A program made the position numbers and the translations under genes. The notes beneath the pieces are model-generated. The model did no database searches. It had not been told where the DNA came from and saw only the letters and a program-made list of their open reading frames with translations. A stretch of 39,834 nucleotides of DNA from an uncultured Acidobacteriia bacterium (GTDB lineage: Bacteria; Acidobacteriota; Terriglobia; Bryobacterales; Bryobacteraceae), in contig CAIYVZ010000044.1 in the NCBI GenBank assembly GCA_903929755.1, forward strand, positions 1-39,834, read 5' to 3'. This document shows, piece after piece, positions 16,603-24,913 of this stretch; positions within the stretch are counted from its first letter, which is position 1; each line of letters opens with the position of its first letter.

Positions 16603-17766
16603 TCAGGCAAAGATTTCTGAGGTGGCGGCCATGAACTTATCCATCTCGCTCTGGGTGCCAACCGTTACCCGAACGTGAGTCGGCCAGGCCGGCCAGACAC
16701 GCCCAATCATGATCTTCCTGGCGGCGTAGGCCTTAGTGGTTTCCGCACCCGGCTTATTCGTCTCCATCATGAAGAAGTTTGTCTCGCTGGCTACAAACGT
16801 GATTTTCTTCTTCTCCAGAAAGTTGAAAGTATTTTCGCGGATCTGTTTGTTGATACCTCGTCGCTCAGCCACCAGGCCTTTGGCCTTCATGCTTGCAGTG
16901 GCGCAGGCAAGCCCGGTAATGGGCAACATGCCGCCGCCATAAGGCCGGAGTTTGGCCAGAAGGTCGGGGCGCCCGAGCGCAAAACCGGCGCGTATGCCCG
17001 CCATTCCGTAGACCTTCGAGAAGGTCCGGAGTACGATCACGTCCTTACCGGCAGCAACCAGATCGCTGGCTGGCCTGGCGTTCTCAGAGAAGTGAATGTA
17101 GGCTTCGTCAACGATAACGACGGCGTCCTTCTTCTTGTTCGCCAGCAGGAAGTCAATTTTTTCGCGCGAGGTCAGCGTCCTGGAGGGATTGTTCGGGTTG
17201 CAGACGTAGTAAGCGCCCGCATTTGGGTCGGCCTTGAACATGGCCGCCACATCGTGCGAGTAGTCCCTGGCAAGCGGGACCTTGATGGTCTTCGCACCGA
17301 TGAACTGGGCTGCGCCGCTGCCGTAGCCGGGGTCGGCCATGGTCCAGCTGCGGGTGGGCGACGTAAAGGCGCAGGAGGAGCGGAACAGCGGATCGCTGGA
17401 GCCGGCAAAAGCGGCTACGCAATCCTCTTTCACGCCTTCCATCTCGGCTACAGTTCTTACGAAGTCCTGCTGCTCACCGGTGGGTGAATAACGACCGCCC
17501 ATGGGGGCGATCTTCGCAATCGCTTCCAGACCCTCTTTGCAGGGTCCCAGCGGATTCTCGTTGGAGCTGATCCGCACGATGTCCGGATCCATCATGCCCC
17601 GGTTGCCACCGCGGACTCGACGTTCCGCTTCCTGGGCCTGGGCAAATTCAGTGAAGGGCAGCGCCGCCGCGCCTGCGGAAATGGCGGAGAAGATTTTGCT
17701 AACCTGGCGGCGTGAAAAGCCGCGGTTGATCAGGGATTCAGTCTGCTTTTCGAAAGTGTGGAACAT
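16603..17766 (-). CDS. HisC-like PLP-dependent aminotransferase with a Tat-type leader
   Basis: A 387-residue fold-type I aminotransferase resembling histidinol-phosphate aminotransferase: SSNENPLGP near the N-terminus, YYVCNPNNPSRTLTS, VIVDEAYIHF, and the PLP-lysine segment RTFSKVYGMAGIRAGFALG. Before the enzyme domain is a leader FSRRQVSKIFSAISAGAAAL followed by FTEFAQAQ, which looks like a twin-arginine signal with a cleavage site. Normal HisC enzymes are cytoplasmic, so this version is probably exported already folded with its cofactor. No other his gene is nearby, so histidine synthesis is unlikely to be its job. The ATG at 17766 has a good AGGAG site. Substrate unknown. Confidence 0.85.
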   Translation of the reverse strand: MFHTFEKQTESLINRGFSRRQVSKIFSAISAGAAALPFTEFAQAQEAERRVRGGNRGMMDPDIVRISSNENPLGPCKEGLEAIAKIAPMGGRYSPTGEQQDFVRTVAEMEGVKEDCVAAFAGSSDPLFRSSCAFTSPTRSWTMADPGYGSGAAQFIGAKTIKVPLARDYSHDVAAMFKADPNAGAYYVCNPNNPSRTLTSREKIDFLLANKKKDAVVIVDEAYIHFSENARPASDLVAAGKDVIVLRTFSKVYGMAGIRAGFALGRPDLLAKLRPYGGGMLPITGLACATASMKAKGLVAERRGINKQIRENTFNFLEKKKITFVASETNFFMMETNKPGAETTKAYAARKIMIGRVWPAWPTHVRVTVGTQSEMDKFMAATSEIFA

Positions 17767-17898
17767 ACGGCTCCTTGTTTGCAGTGAGAGGGATACTCAA
17801 CAAGGAGAGCGAAGGATGGGAGGCGTCAAGGCCAGCCAGCGGGACGATTAAATGAAGTCTAAAGACTTTATAGTGAATCTGTCAAGCTGTTACCAAAT

Positions 17899-17928
17899 AA
17901 AAAGCGGGATCCGAAGATCCCGCTTTTT
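17899..17928. terminator. Strong bidirectional rho-independent terminator
   Basis: AAAAAGCGGGATC (17899-17911) pairs perfectly over 13 bp with GATCCCGCTTTTT (17916-17928) around a CGAA tetraloop, with A and T runs built into the arms. It lies downstream of the P5C dehydrogenase gene on the minus strand and upstream of the aminotransferase gene, so it separates the two units. Confidence 0.93.
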
Positions 17929-18016
17929 GAGAGTGAGTGTTGAAACTCACGCCGTGTCGATCAGGTTTGACTCTGTCGTTGTTGTTTCTTTGTCCCCTTC
18001 TAATCGGGGTGATTCC

Positions 18017-18042
18017 ATGATATCAGAGCGATGATATCAGAG
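18017..18042. repeat. Short tandem duplication across the P5C dehydrogenase stop
   Basis: The 12-mer ATGATATCAGAG occurs at 18017-18028 and again at 18031-18042, a 14-bp period. The second copy contains the stop codon of the dehydrogenase. It looks like a small slippage duplication. Confidence 0.6.
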
Positions 18043-19593
18043 ACGTTCCGCAATCGACTTCGCCTGCAGGAAGAGCAGCAGATAATCCGGACCGCCCGCC
18101 TTCGAATCCGTTCCAGACATATTGAAACCTCCGAAAGGATGGCAGCCGACCATGGCACCGGTACATTTGCGGTTGATGTACATGTTGCCGACGAAGAACT
18201 CTTCACGCGCGAGGGCCAGATGTTCCGCGTTATGCGAGTAGACGGCGCCGGTAAGGCCGTATTGTGAGTCGTTTGCCATTTCGAGGGCATGGTCGAAATC
18301 ACGGGCCTTGCTGACGCTGAGCACCGGGCCGAAGATCTCCTCCTGGAAAACGCGGTCCGCCGCTTCAATGTCGGCAATGACGGTGGGCTGGATGAAATGC
18401 CCGTCGCCCCCAAATGCCTCGCCGCCAACCAGCAAAAAGCCTTCCTGCCTGCCGATATCGATGTAGCGAAGGATGGTCTGTTGCGCCGCTGCCGAGATCA
18501 CGGGGCCCATATAAAATTGCGGATCCTCGGGACTACCGACGGTGATGCGCTCCACACGGGGCTTCAGTCTTTCCAGAAATGCGTCGTAGACGTCGGCGTG
18601 GACGATGGCCCGGGAACAGGCCGAGCATTTCTGGCCGGAATATCCAAAGGCAGAGAGCGCCACGCCCTCCACGGCGGCATCCAGATCGCAATCGGAATCG
18701 ACAATAATGGCGTCTTTACCACCCATTTCCGCTACTACGCGCTTGATCCAGAGCTGCTCTGGCTGCGCCTTCGCCGCCAGTTCGTTGATGTGTAGCCCCA
18801 CGTCGCGCGAGCCCGTGAAACTGACGAAACGGGTCTTCGGGTGGCCGACCAGCGCATCGCCAATCAACGAGCCGCTACCGGTGATGAAATTGAACGATTC
18901 AGCGGGGAAACCAGCTTCCAGTAGAACCTCTGCGAACAAAGCCGCCACGTTGGGGGTTTCGCTGGAAGGCTTGATGACGACGGTGTTGCCGGTTACCAGC
19001 GCCGCCACCGTCATGCCGGCCAGAATCGCGAGCGGAAAGTTCCAGGGTGGGATGATAACGCCGACGCCGAGCGGCAGATACCGTATCTCGCCTTTCTCGC
19101 CTGGCAACTGTAATACCGGATGTGAGCCATCGAGACGCGCCATATCCCGCGCATAGTAATCGCAGAAGTCGATGGCTTCGCCGGATTCCGCTTCGGCTTC
19201 AGCCCACGATTTTCCAGCCTCAAATACCAGCCAGGCATTGAACTCCATGCGCCGTTCGCGCAAAAGTTCGGCAGTTCTGGCAGCAGCCGCGATGCGAATA
19301 ATTGCAGGACTGCGACTCCACGTCCGGAACGCCTCTGCGGCCGCTTCCACGGCACGGGCTGCGAGTAGTGGCGTCCCTTTCTGGAAGTAGCCGAGAACTT
19401 CGTCAGGCATCGCCGGATTCGTGCTGGCGAACGTGGCCCCCGATTCAACGCATTTCCCGCCAATTACCAGCTTCCACTGGCGACCAAACTTCGCCCGCGC
19501 TGCGGCCAGCGCCGCTTCCATCGCTGCACGGCTTTCCGGCAGCGTGAAGTCCGCACAGGCTTCATTTTGAAAGCCTCGCAGGTGAGACTTCAC
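18037..19593 (-). CDS. 1-pyrroline-5-carboxylate / L-glutamate gamma-semialdehyde dehydrogenase
   Basis: An NAD-dependent aldehyde dehydrogenase that oxidises glutamate semialdehyde to glutamate at the end of proline and arginine breakdown. Typical segments are IPPWNFPLAILAGMT, KPSSETP, VAEMGGKDAIIVD (general-base Glu) and GYSGQKCSACSR (nucleophile Cys in QKC); the N-terminus DFTLPESRAAMEAAL fits the stand-alone P5CDH type. I prefer GTG 19593, which overlaps the MBL-hydrolase stop as GTGA; an ATG at 19614 would add seven residues. Length is about 518 residues. No proline dehydrogenase gene is in the window. A strong terminator follows. Confidence 0.9.
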   Translation of the reverse strand: MKSHLRGFQNEACADFTLPESRAAMEAALAAARAKFGRQWKLVIGGKCVESGATFASTNPAMPDEVLGYFQKGTPLLAARAVEAAAEAFRTWSRSPAIIRIAAAARTAELLRERRMEFNAWLVFEAGKSWAEAEAESGEAIDFCDYYARDMARLDGSHPVLQLPGEKGEIRYLPLGVGVIIPPWNFPLAILAGMTVAALVTGNTVVIKPSSETPNVAALFAEVLLEAGFPAESFNFITGSGSLIGDALVGHPKTRFVSFTGSRDVGLHINELAAKAQPEQLWIKRVVAEMGGKDAIIVDSDCDLDAAVEGVALSAFGYSGQKCSACSRAIVHADVYDAFLERLKPRVERITVGSPEDPQFYMGPVISAAAQQTILRYIDIGRQEGFLLVGGEAFGGDGHFIQPTVIADIEAADRVFQEEIFGPVLSVSKARDFDHALEMANDSQYGLTGAVYSHNAEHLALAREEFFVGNMYINRKCTGAMVGCHPFGGFNMSGTDSKAGGPDYLLLFLQAKSIAERL

Positions 19594-20444
19594 ATGTTGT
19601 TGATGGTCCGCCATTTGCCGTCCTTCGTTTCTACCTGAGCGAAGTTGATTGCGGGGTCATGGCCGAAACTGCACCACCAGCCCTCGCTCGCCGCGCGCGT
19701 CAGAATCCGGTCTTTATTGTCGATTGCTTCGAGGGGGAACAGGTCGAACCCCGAAACCCATGTCGGCGTTACGCTTGCTCCAAACTGTACCAGATCTGCC
19801 AGGTGGCACCAGGTCTGCCCGCCGGAGCGAAGCGTCACAATCATCATGTGGCGATTATGGCCGGGAACGACAGTCATTTGTAGCCCGGGCAGGACTTCCG
19901 CATCGCCATCCAGCAGGTGCATGCGACCGGATTCCAGGAGCGGATCATAGTTCACGGGACGATAGCTGATGGCATCGCGCTGGTGCTGTTCGCGGCCATG
20001 CTCCAGTTCGCCGCGCTGCGCAAGATAGCGCGCATTCGGCATGGAGGGAACTACCAGCCCGCCTTCATCCACCGTATTGCCGCCCACATGATCCCAGTGC
20101 AGGTGGGTGTTGATGACCGTGTCAATGGTTTCGGGTTCAAAACCGTGGCTCGATACTACTTCCCGAATGCGCGGCGGATCAGGCAGCAGCATCCTTTCCT
20201 TCGCCTTCTCATCGTGGCGAACGCCGACTCCGGTTTCGATTAAGACCCGGTGGTCGCCATTCTCCACCACAAAACAGTTGAAGCCCACTTCAATGCGGTT
20301 CAGCGCGTCGGCGGCCTGATATTTACCCCAGAGGGTCTTGGGGACGACGCCAAAAAACGTGCCGCCGTCCCACCAGAAAGATCCGGCCCGGACGCTGGTA
20401 ACGCGGAAGTCGCCAATTTCAATTGCGGTAACGGCTCTGGTCAA
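19590..20444 (-). CDS. MBL-fold metallo-hydrolase (lactonase-like)
   Basis: A 284-residue metallo-beta-lactamase-fold hydrolase. The metal-binding motif is THLHWDHVGGN (His114, His116, Asp118, His119), with later ligands probably in VVPGHNRHMM and CHLADLV. No signal peptide is visible, so it is likely cytoplasmic. The layout resembles MBL-fold lactonases and esterases, but the substrate is not deducible. Its stop overlaps the likely start of the P5C dehydrogenase, which implies the two enzymes are made together. It begins about 20 bp after the end of the YtxH gene on the same strand. Confidence 0.85.
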   Translation of the reverse strand: MTRAVTAIEIGDFRVTSVRAGSFWWDGGTFFGVVPKTLWGKYQAADALNRIEVGFNCFVVENGDHRVLIETGVGVRHDEKAKERMLLPDPPRIREVVSSHGFEPETIDTVINTHLHWDHVGGNTVDEGGLVVPSMPNARYLAQRGELEHGREQHQRDAISYRPVNYDPLLESGRMHLLDGDAEVLPGLQMTVVPGHNRHMMIVTLRSGGQTWCHLADLVQFGASVTPTWVSGFDLFPLEAIDNKDRILTRAASEGWWCSFGHDPAINFAQVETKDGKWRTINNM

Positions 20445-20464
20445 CTTGTTCCCGGTCCCGCGAA

Positions 20465-20725
20465 CTAACCCTGCACCAGCTTGCGGCCGCGTTCAAACAA
20501 TTCCGCCGCATCGTCGGCAATCTTCTTGCCGCGGTCATAGATGTCCTTGCCTTTGTCCATGAGTTCTTTGCCGCGTTCTTCCATAGCGTCGCGACCGTCC
20601 TCCGCGGTTCGGCCGATCTGGCGACGCGTCACCTTGCCCGCTTGCGGGGCGTAAAGAATACCTACTGCCGAGCCGACTGCGATCCCGGCGAGGAACCACA
20701 CGAGGTTGCTTCCTTTGTCTTCCAT
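20465..20725 (-). CDS. YtxH-domain small membrane protein
   Basis: An 86-residue protein with one N-terminal transmembrane helix (NLVWFLAGIAVGSAVGILYA) and the YtxH-type APQAGKVTRRQI motif. A long charged helical tail follows (residues 40-86; repeated K, D, E and G, for example KGKDIYDRGKKIADD). The family is often stress-linked in other bacteria; a precise role is unknown. Its start faces the DUF2007-like gene start 44 bp away, so the two share a divergent promoter region. Confidence 0.85.
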   Translation of the reverse strand: MEDKGSNLVWFLAGIAVGSAVGILYAPQAGKVTRRQIGRTAEDGRDAMEERGKELMDKGKDIYDRGKKIADDAAELFERGRKLVQG

Positions 20726-20769
20726 GATTTTATTTTACGCCTCGTGTGCTCCGGGTATATGGTGGAGTT

Positions 20770-21009
20770 ATGGCTACCCCCGAATTAGGATTTGATGAAA
20801 AGCTTAGAACGGTGTTTCAGTCTTCGAATCACGACGCGGAATGGGAGGCGCAACTGATCCACAGTCTGCTGCTCTCCACCGGGATTGAGTCGGTAATTGT
20901 CGGCGATGCGGTGCTGCCGACCGAGTTTCAGGTGCGGGTTCCCGATCACCAGTTCGAGATTTCGCAGAGCGTCATGGCCGCGGCAAAGGAAAACAACCCC
21001 GAGGCATAA
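20770..21009 (+). CDS. DUF2007-like small protein
   Basis: A 79-residue protein starting at ATG 20770, preceded by GGTGGAG. The pattern LRTVFQSSNHDAEWEAQLIH then LLLSTGIESVIVGD then FQVRVPDHQFEIS fits the DUF2007 fold, in which a short alpha/beta domain may interact with other proteins. No catalytic residues are evident. It converges with the DUF1501 gene, leaving only 3 bp between stop codons. Confidence 0.7.
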   Translation: MATPELGFDEKLRTVFQSSNHDAEWEAQLIHSLLLSTGIESVIVGDAVLPTEFQVRVPDHQFEISQSVMAAAKENNPEA

Positions 21010-21012
21010 AAT

Positions 21013-22392
21013 TCAGGCGAGCAACTCGGTAATCACGCGGCCATGCACATCGGTGAGCCGCCGGTCGATGCCGTTATTACGATACGTGAGTTTCGTGTGA
21101 TCGATGCCGAGCAGATGCAGCAGCGTGGCGTGGACCTCGTAACAGTAGACCGGGTTCTCCACGGCCTTGTAGCTCCATTCGTCCGTCCTGCCATAACTGG
21201 TGCCGCCTTTCACGCCGCCGCCGGCCAGCCAGGAGGTAAAGCCGAACGGGTTGTGGTCGCGGCCCTTGCTTCCCTGGCTGCAGGGCATGCGCCCGAATTC
21301 GGTGGTCCAGTAGACGATGGTGTCGTCGAGCAGGCCCCTCGATTTCAGGTCTTTGATGAGCGCGGCGGCGGGTTTGTCGAGGCCAGTGCCCAGTTCGCCG
21401 TGGTCTTTTTCCAGGTTTTCGTGGCTGTCCCAGTTGCGGCGCGGGAAACCGTTATCGGCGCCGCTCCAGACCTGCACGAACCGTACGCCGCGTTCCAGCA
21501 GGCGCCGGGCGGTTAAGCAACGACGGCCCATATCTTCCGTGAGCGGATTATCCAGACCGTAGAGCTTTTTCGTGGCCTCGGATTCGCCGGAAATATCCAG
21601 AACTTCCGGGGCGCTCAGCTGCAGCCGCGCGGCCATCTCGTAGGACGCGATTCGGGCTTCCAGGCGCGAATCGCCTTCGTGGGTCGCCAGATGCTCGCGG
21701 TTCATGGCTTCCAGCGCCCGCAGACTGGCCTTTTCGCTGTCTTTGGTGATGAACTTCGCCTTGTCGGGAGGGAACAGATCGTAAATCGGATTCGGCGTGC
21801 CGGCGCGGATCATCGTCGCCTGATGGGCTGCCGGCAGAAAACCCGCCGACCAGTTGCCCGGGCCGTTGGGCGGATACCCCCGAGGGTCCGGAAGAACTAC
21901 CAGCGTTGGCAGATTTTCGTTCGCACTGCCGAGCGCATAGGAAATCCAGGCCCCCATGCTGGGGAAGCCGGGCAGTACAAACCCGGTGTTCTGCATAAAC
22001 GTGGCGGGACCGTGGACATTCGACTTCGCCAGCATGGAATGAACAAATGCGATGTCGTCCGCGCAGGAACCAATGTGTGGCAACAGCTTGCTGATGTGCT
22101 TGCCGGATTGCCCGTACTGTTGCCAGCCCCACGGGGCATTCATCACCACGCCGGGCTTGCTCTGGAAGAGTTCCACTTTCTCGCCCGGGTCCCAGGGGTC
22201 ACCGGCCTTTTTGTCGAGCAGGGGCTTGTAATCGAACAGGTCACACTGGCTGGCGGCACCCGACATGAAGAGCTGAACAACGCGCTTCGCCTTCGGGGCA
22301 TGGTGCAGTTTCCCCGTCTCCTGTGCCATCAGATGCGACAGGGCGATGCCACCCAGTCCGCCCGAACTCCAAAGAAATTGCCGCCTGTTCAT
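21013..22392 (-). CDS. DUF1501 family protein with Tat-type leader
   Basis: A 459-residue exported protein starting at ATG 22392, 8 nt after the stop of the DUF1549/DUF1553 gene and behind GAGG. The leader MNRRQFLWSSGGLGGIALSH has the twin-arginine form. The body has DUF1501 hallmarks such as AKRVVQLFMSGAASQCDLFDYKPLL, DDIAFVHSMLA and RGLLDDTIVYWTTEFGRMP, and resembles the alkaline-phosphatase/sulfatase-like fold. Genes of this family are nearly always paired with DUF1553 proteins in Planctomycetes and Acidobacteria, as here; the biochemical role is unknown. Confidence 0.9.
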   Translation of the reverse strand: MNRRQFLWSSGGLGGIALSHLMAQETGKLHHAPKAKRVVQLFMSGAASQCDLFDYKPLLDKKAGDPWDPGEKVELFQSKPGVVMNAPWGWQQYGQSGKHISKLLPHIGSCADDIAFVHSMLAKSNVHGPATFMQNTGFVLPGFPSMGAWISYALGSANENLPTLVVLPDPRGYPPNGPGNWSAGFLPAAHQATMIRAGTPNPIYDLFPPDKAKFITKDSEKASLRALEAMNREHLATHEGDSRLEARIASYEMAARLQLSAPEVLDISGESEATKKLYGLDNPLTEDMGRRCLTARRLLERGVRFVQVWSGADNGFPRRNWDSHENLEKDHGELGTGLDKPAAALIKDLKSRGLLDDTIVYWTTEFGRMPCSQGSKGRDHNPFGFTSWLAGGGVKGGTSYGRTDEWSYKAVENPVYCYEVHATLLHLLGIDHTKLTYRNNGIDRRLTDVHGRVITELLA

Positions 22393-22400
22393 ACGTTGCC

Positions 22401-24845
22401 TCAATCGACGAAAACAAACTCATTACTGTTGAACAACAAGCGGCAGGTATTGGCCATGCCGTTGCGCGCCGCAAATTCCGTCAACCGAGTGACTTCGCCT
22501 TGCGTCGCCGCCCGCCCGTACGCCAGCCGGTAGGCCTCGCGGACCTGCGCCTCGGGGCCTGCGGCGCCCGCCAGCCGCTCCGCAAAATGCTCGGCCATGC
22601 GGATTACGAACGGGTTGTTCAGCAACGCCAGCGCCTGGATCGCGGTCAGCGTGTTGTTGCGCTTCGGGGTGAGCGCCGAGGGATCGGGGCAATCCAGCCG
22701 ATCCATGAAGGGATCGGGCACGCTGCGCACAATAAAGCGGTAGATGCTGCGGCGGTAGGCTTCGGGGCTGTCGGGATCGAACTTCGCGTAGTCGTAAACG
22801 GGTGAATGATCGTCCTTGAACCAGAACTGGCGGGCGGAGGGACCACCCATGGTCAGATCCAGCTTGCCCGCCACCTGCAGCATGGAATCCCGTATGGACT
22901 CGGCATCCAGCTTGCCGCGATTCATACGCCAGAGATAGCGATTCTCCGCGTCAATACCGGCCGCGTCCGCGCGATTGGTCGAGGTCTGCCGGTAGGTCTG
23001 GCTCATCACGATGAGTTTATGCAGCTTTTTAAGGGAACCGCCCGCTTCGTCGCGGAACCAGACGGCCAGCCAGTCGAGCATCTCGGGATGGGTTGGTTCG
23101 GAACCCATGCGGCCAAAGTCGCTGGGGCTGTCCACCAGGCCCGCGCCGAAGTGGTAATGCCAGACGCGATTTACAATTGACCGCCACGCGAGGGCGTTGT
23201 CGCTCGCGGTGATCCAGTGGGCCAGCGCTGCGCGGCGTGCACCTTCGTCGTACGGATCCGCCACGGGGAAGCGAACTCCCACAGCGCCTGGTGTTGCCTC
23301 CTGCATAGGAGACGTCACATTGCCGCGATTCAGAACATTTACGATGCGGGGTTGCAGTGCGGGCCGAAACGTTCCGGCGCGATTGAAAAAACTGGTGGCG
23401 GCGTAGACCAGCTCCGGCTTCGGTAACTCAGCCAGCTTTGCGTCCAGAGCTTTGGATTCGGCGGTGAGCCGGTCGATTTCGGCGTAGGTTGCCTTGCCCA
23501 CTACTTCATCGATCAGCACCTTGCGCACTTTGGTGTCGGCTTCCGCCTGGGCGAGCAGGCGCTTCTTCTCTGCGGCCTCTTTTTCGTTCTTCGGCTCGCC
23601 GATGTGGGTGGAGAGCATCTTCGCGTCGGAGATGCGGAACGATAGCTTATCGATCTCGGCCGAACTGGCGTCGTCCACCTTGTCGAGCAGGGGCTGCAGC
23701 TTCAGCATCAGCGCCCTTTTCTGCTGTGTGAGTTCCCGCCGAGCCTGTGCGACCTTCGGATCGGCATCGTAGGGCCGGTCGGCGCGGTCCACGCCCGCGA
23801 ATACGGCCTGCACGCTGTAGTAGTCTTCCTGCTTAATCGGGTCGAACTTGTGGTTGTGGCAGCGCGCACAATGCACGGTTTGGCTGACGAAGGTGGACAT
23901 GGTCTGGGCCACCATATCGTCGCGGTCCAGCAGTCTGGTGATGTCCTTATCGGTGCTGCCTTCGCGTAGTTCCTGCTGGCCCACGAAATCCCAGGGTCCG
24001 GCGGCGATGAAGCCTGTCGCGATGATGCCGTCCGGGTTATTGGGAAACAGTACGTCGCCAGCCAGTTGCTCTTCCACGAAGCGGGCGTAGGGTTTGTCCT
24101 GATTGAAGGCCCGGATCACGTAGTCGCGATACGGCCAGGCATTGGCGCGGGGCTTGTCTTTGTCGTACCCGTGCGAATCGCCGTAATGCACCACGTCGAG
24201 CCAGTGGCGTGCCCAGCGTTCGCCATAACGGGGGGATGCCAGCAACCGATCAATCAGCTTTTCGTAGGCATCGGGCGATTTATCGGCCAGAAAGGCCTCG
24301 GTTTCGGCTGCGGTGGGCGGCAGGCCGTGGAGATCGTAAGTGACGCGCCGGATCAGCGTGTGCCGGTCCGCTTCAGGCGACGGCGTCAGCTTTTTCTCGG
24401 CCAGTTTCGCCCTCACGAAGGCGTCAATGCCGCTCATCGCCGGTTTCGCTAATGGTTTTGACGACCACCAGGCGACTTTTGCTGCCGGAGCGCCAACCGC
24501 CGCGTCATCCTTCGCCCCCTGCTCAATCCACAGGCGGACGTTCGTCACCTGTTCTTCGGAAAGCTTCGGACTCCCCTTCGGCATGCGCGGACTCTCACCC
24601 GAGATGACTTTATAGAGGCGACTGTCGTCCGGTTTCCCCGCCGTCACAGCGTCCATCACATGGGCATAACCTTCCATGGAGAGACCGCCGTTGCGCTCAT
24701 CGTCGCTGTGGCAGGAGATACAGCGGGAGTCGAGCAGGGGCCGGATCTGGCGCGAATAGCTGACCGGGTCGGCAGCGGAGGCCACAAGCGGAAGCAGCGC
24801 GGCAGCCAGAGTGCGAAACCAGGAAACGGACATGAGATTCAGCAT
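22401..24845 (-). CDS. Planctomycete-type cytochrome c with DUF1549 and DUF1553 domains
   Basis: An 814-residue exported protein with a signal peptide ending LVASAAD. A PSCyt1-type heme domain near the N-terminus has CISCH (about 42-46) within LLDSRCISCHSDDERNGG. Next is DUF1549 (GIDAFVRAKLAEKKLTPSPE, RVTYDLHGLPPT, ARHWLDVVHYGDSHG), then a charged helical middle, then DUF1553 (AHWITASDNALAWRSIVNRV and TSTNRADAAGIDAENRYLWR). A second CxxCH, CARCH, follows in QTVHCARCHNHKFDPI. An in-frame ATG at 24833 is an equally possible start. It forms an operon with the DUF1501 gene. Function unknown; complex polysaccharide use is often suggested. Confidence 0.92.
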   Translation of the reverse strand: MLNLMSVSWFRTLAAALLPLVASAADPVSYSRQIRPLLDSRCISCHSDDERNGGLSMEGYAHVMDAVTAGKPDDSRLYKVISGESPRMPKGSPKLSEEQVTNVRLWIEQGAKDDAAVGAPAAKVAWWSSKPLAKPAMSGIDAFVRAKLAEKKLTPSPEADRHTLIRRVTYDLHGLPPTAAETEAFLADKSPDAYEKLIDRLLASPRYGERWARHWLDVVHYGDSHGYDKDKPRANAWPYRDYVIRAFNQDKPYARFVEEQLAGDVLFPNNPDGIIATGFIAAGPWDFVGQQELREGSTDKDITRLLDRDDMVAQTMSTFVSQTVHCARCHNHKFDPIKQEDYYSVQAVFAGVDRADRPYDADPKVAQARRELTQQKRALMLKLQPLLDKVDDASSAEIDKLSFRISDAKMLSTHIGEPKNEKEAAEKKRLLAQAEADTKVRKVLIDEVVGKATYAEIDRLTAESKALDAKLAELPKPELVYAATSFFNRAGTFRPALQPRIVNVLNRGNVTSPMQEATPGAVGVRFPVADPYDEGARRAALAHWITASDNALAWRSIVNRVWHYHFGAGLVDSPSDFGRMGSEPTHPEMLDWLAVWFRDEAGGSLKKLHKLIVMSQTYRQTSTNRADAAGIDAENRYLWRMNRGKLDAESIRDSMLQVAGKLDLTMGGPSARQFWFKDDHSPVYDYAKFDPDSPEAYRRSIYRFIVRSVPDPFMDRLDCPDPSALTPKRNNTLTAIQALALLNNPFVIRMAEHFAERLAGAAGPEAQVREAYRLAYGRAATQGEVTRLTEFAARNGMANTCRLLFNSNEFVFVD

Positions 24846-24913
24846 ATCTGAACCGCTTACGCTGCACGCGCTGCCTGGGTTACGACGGCCCGCGTTACAA
24901 TCGGGGGCTGAAC

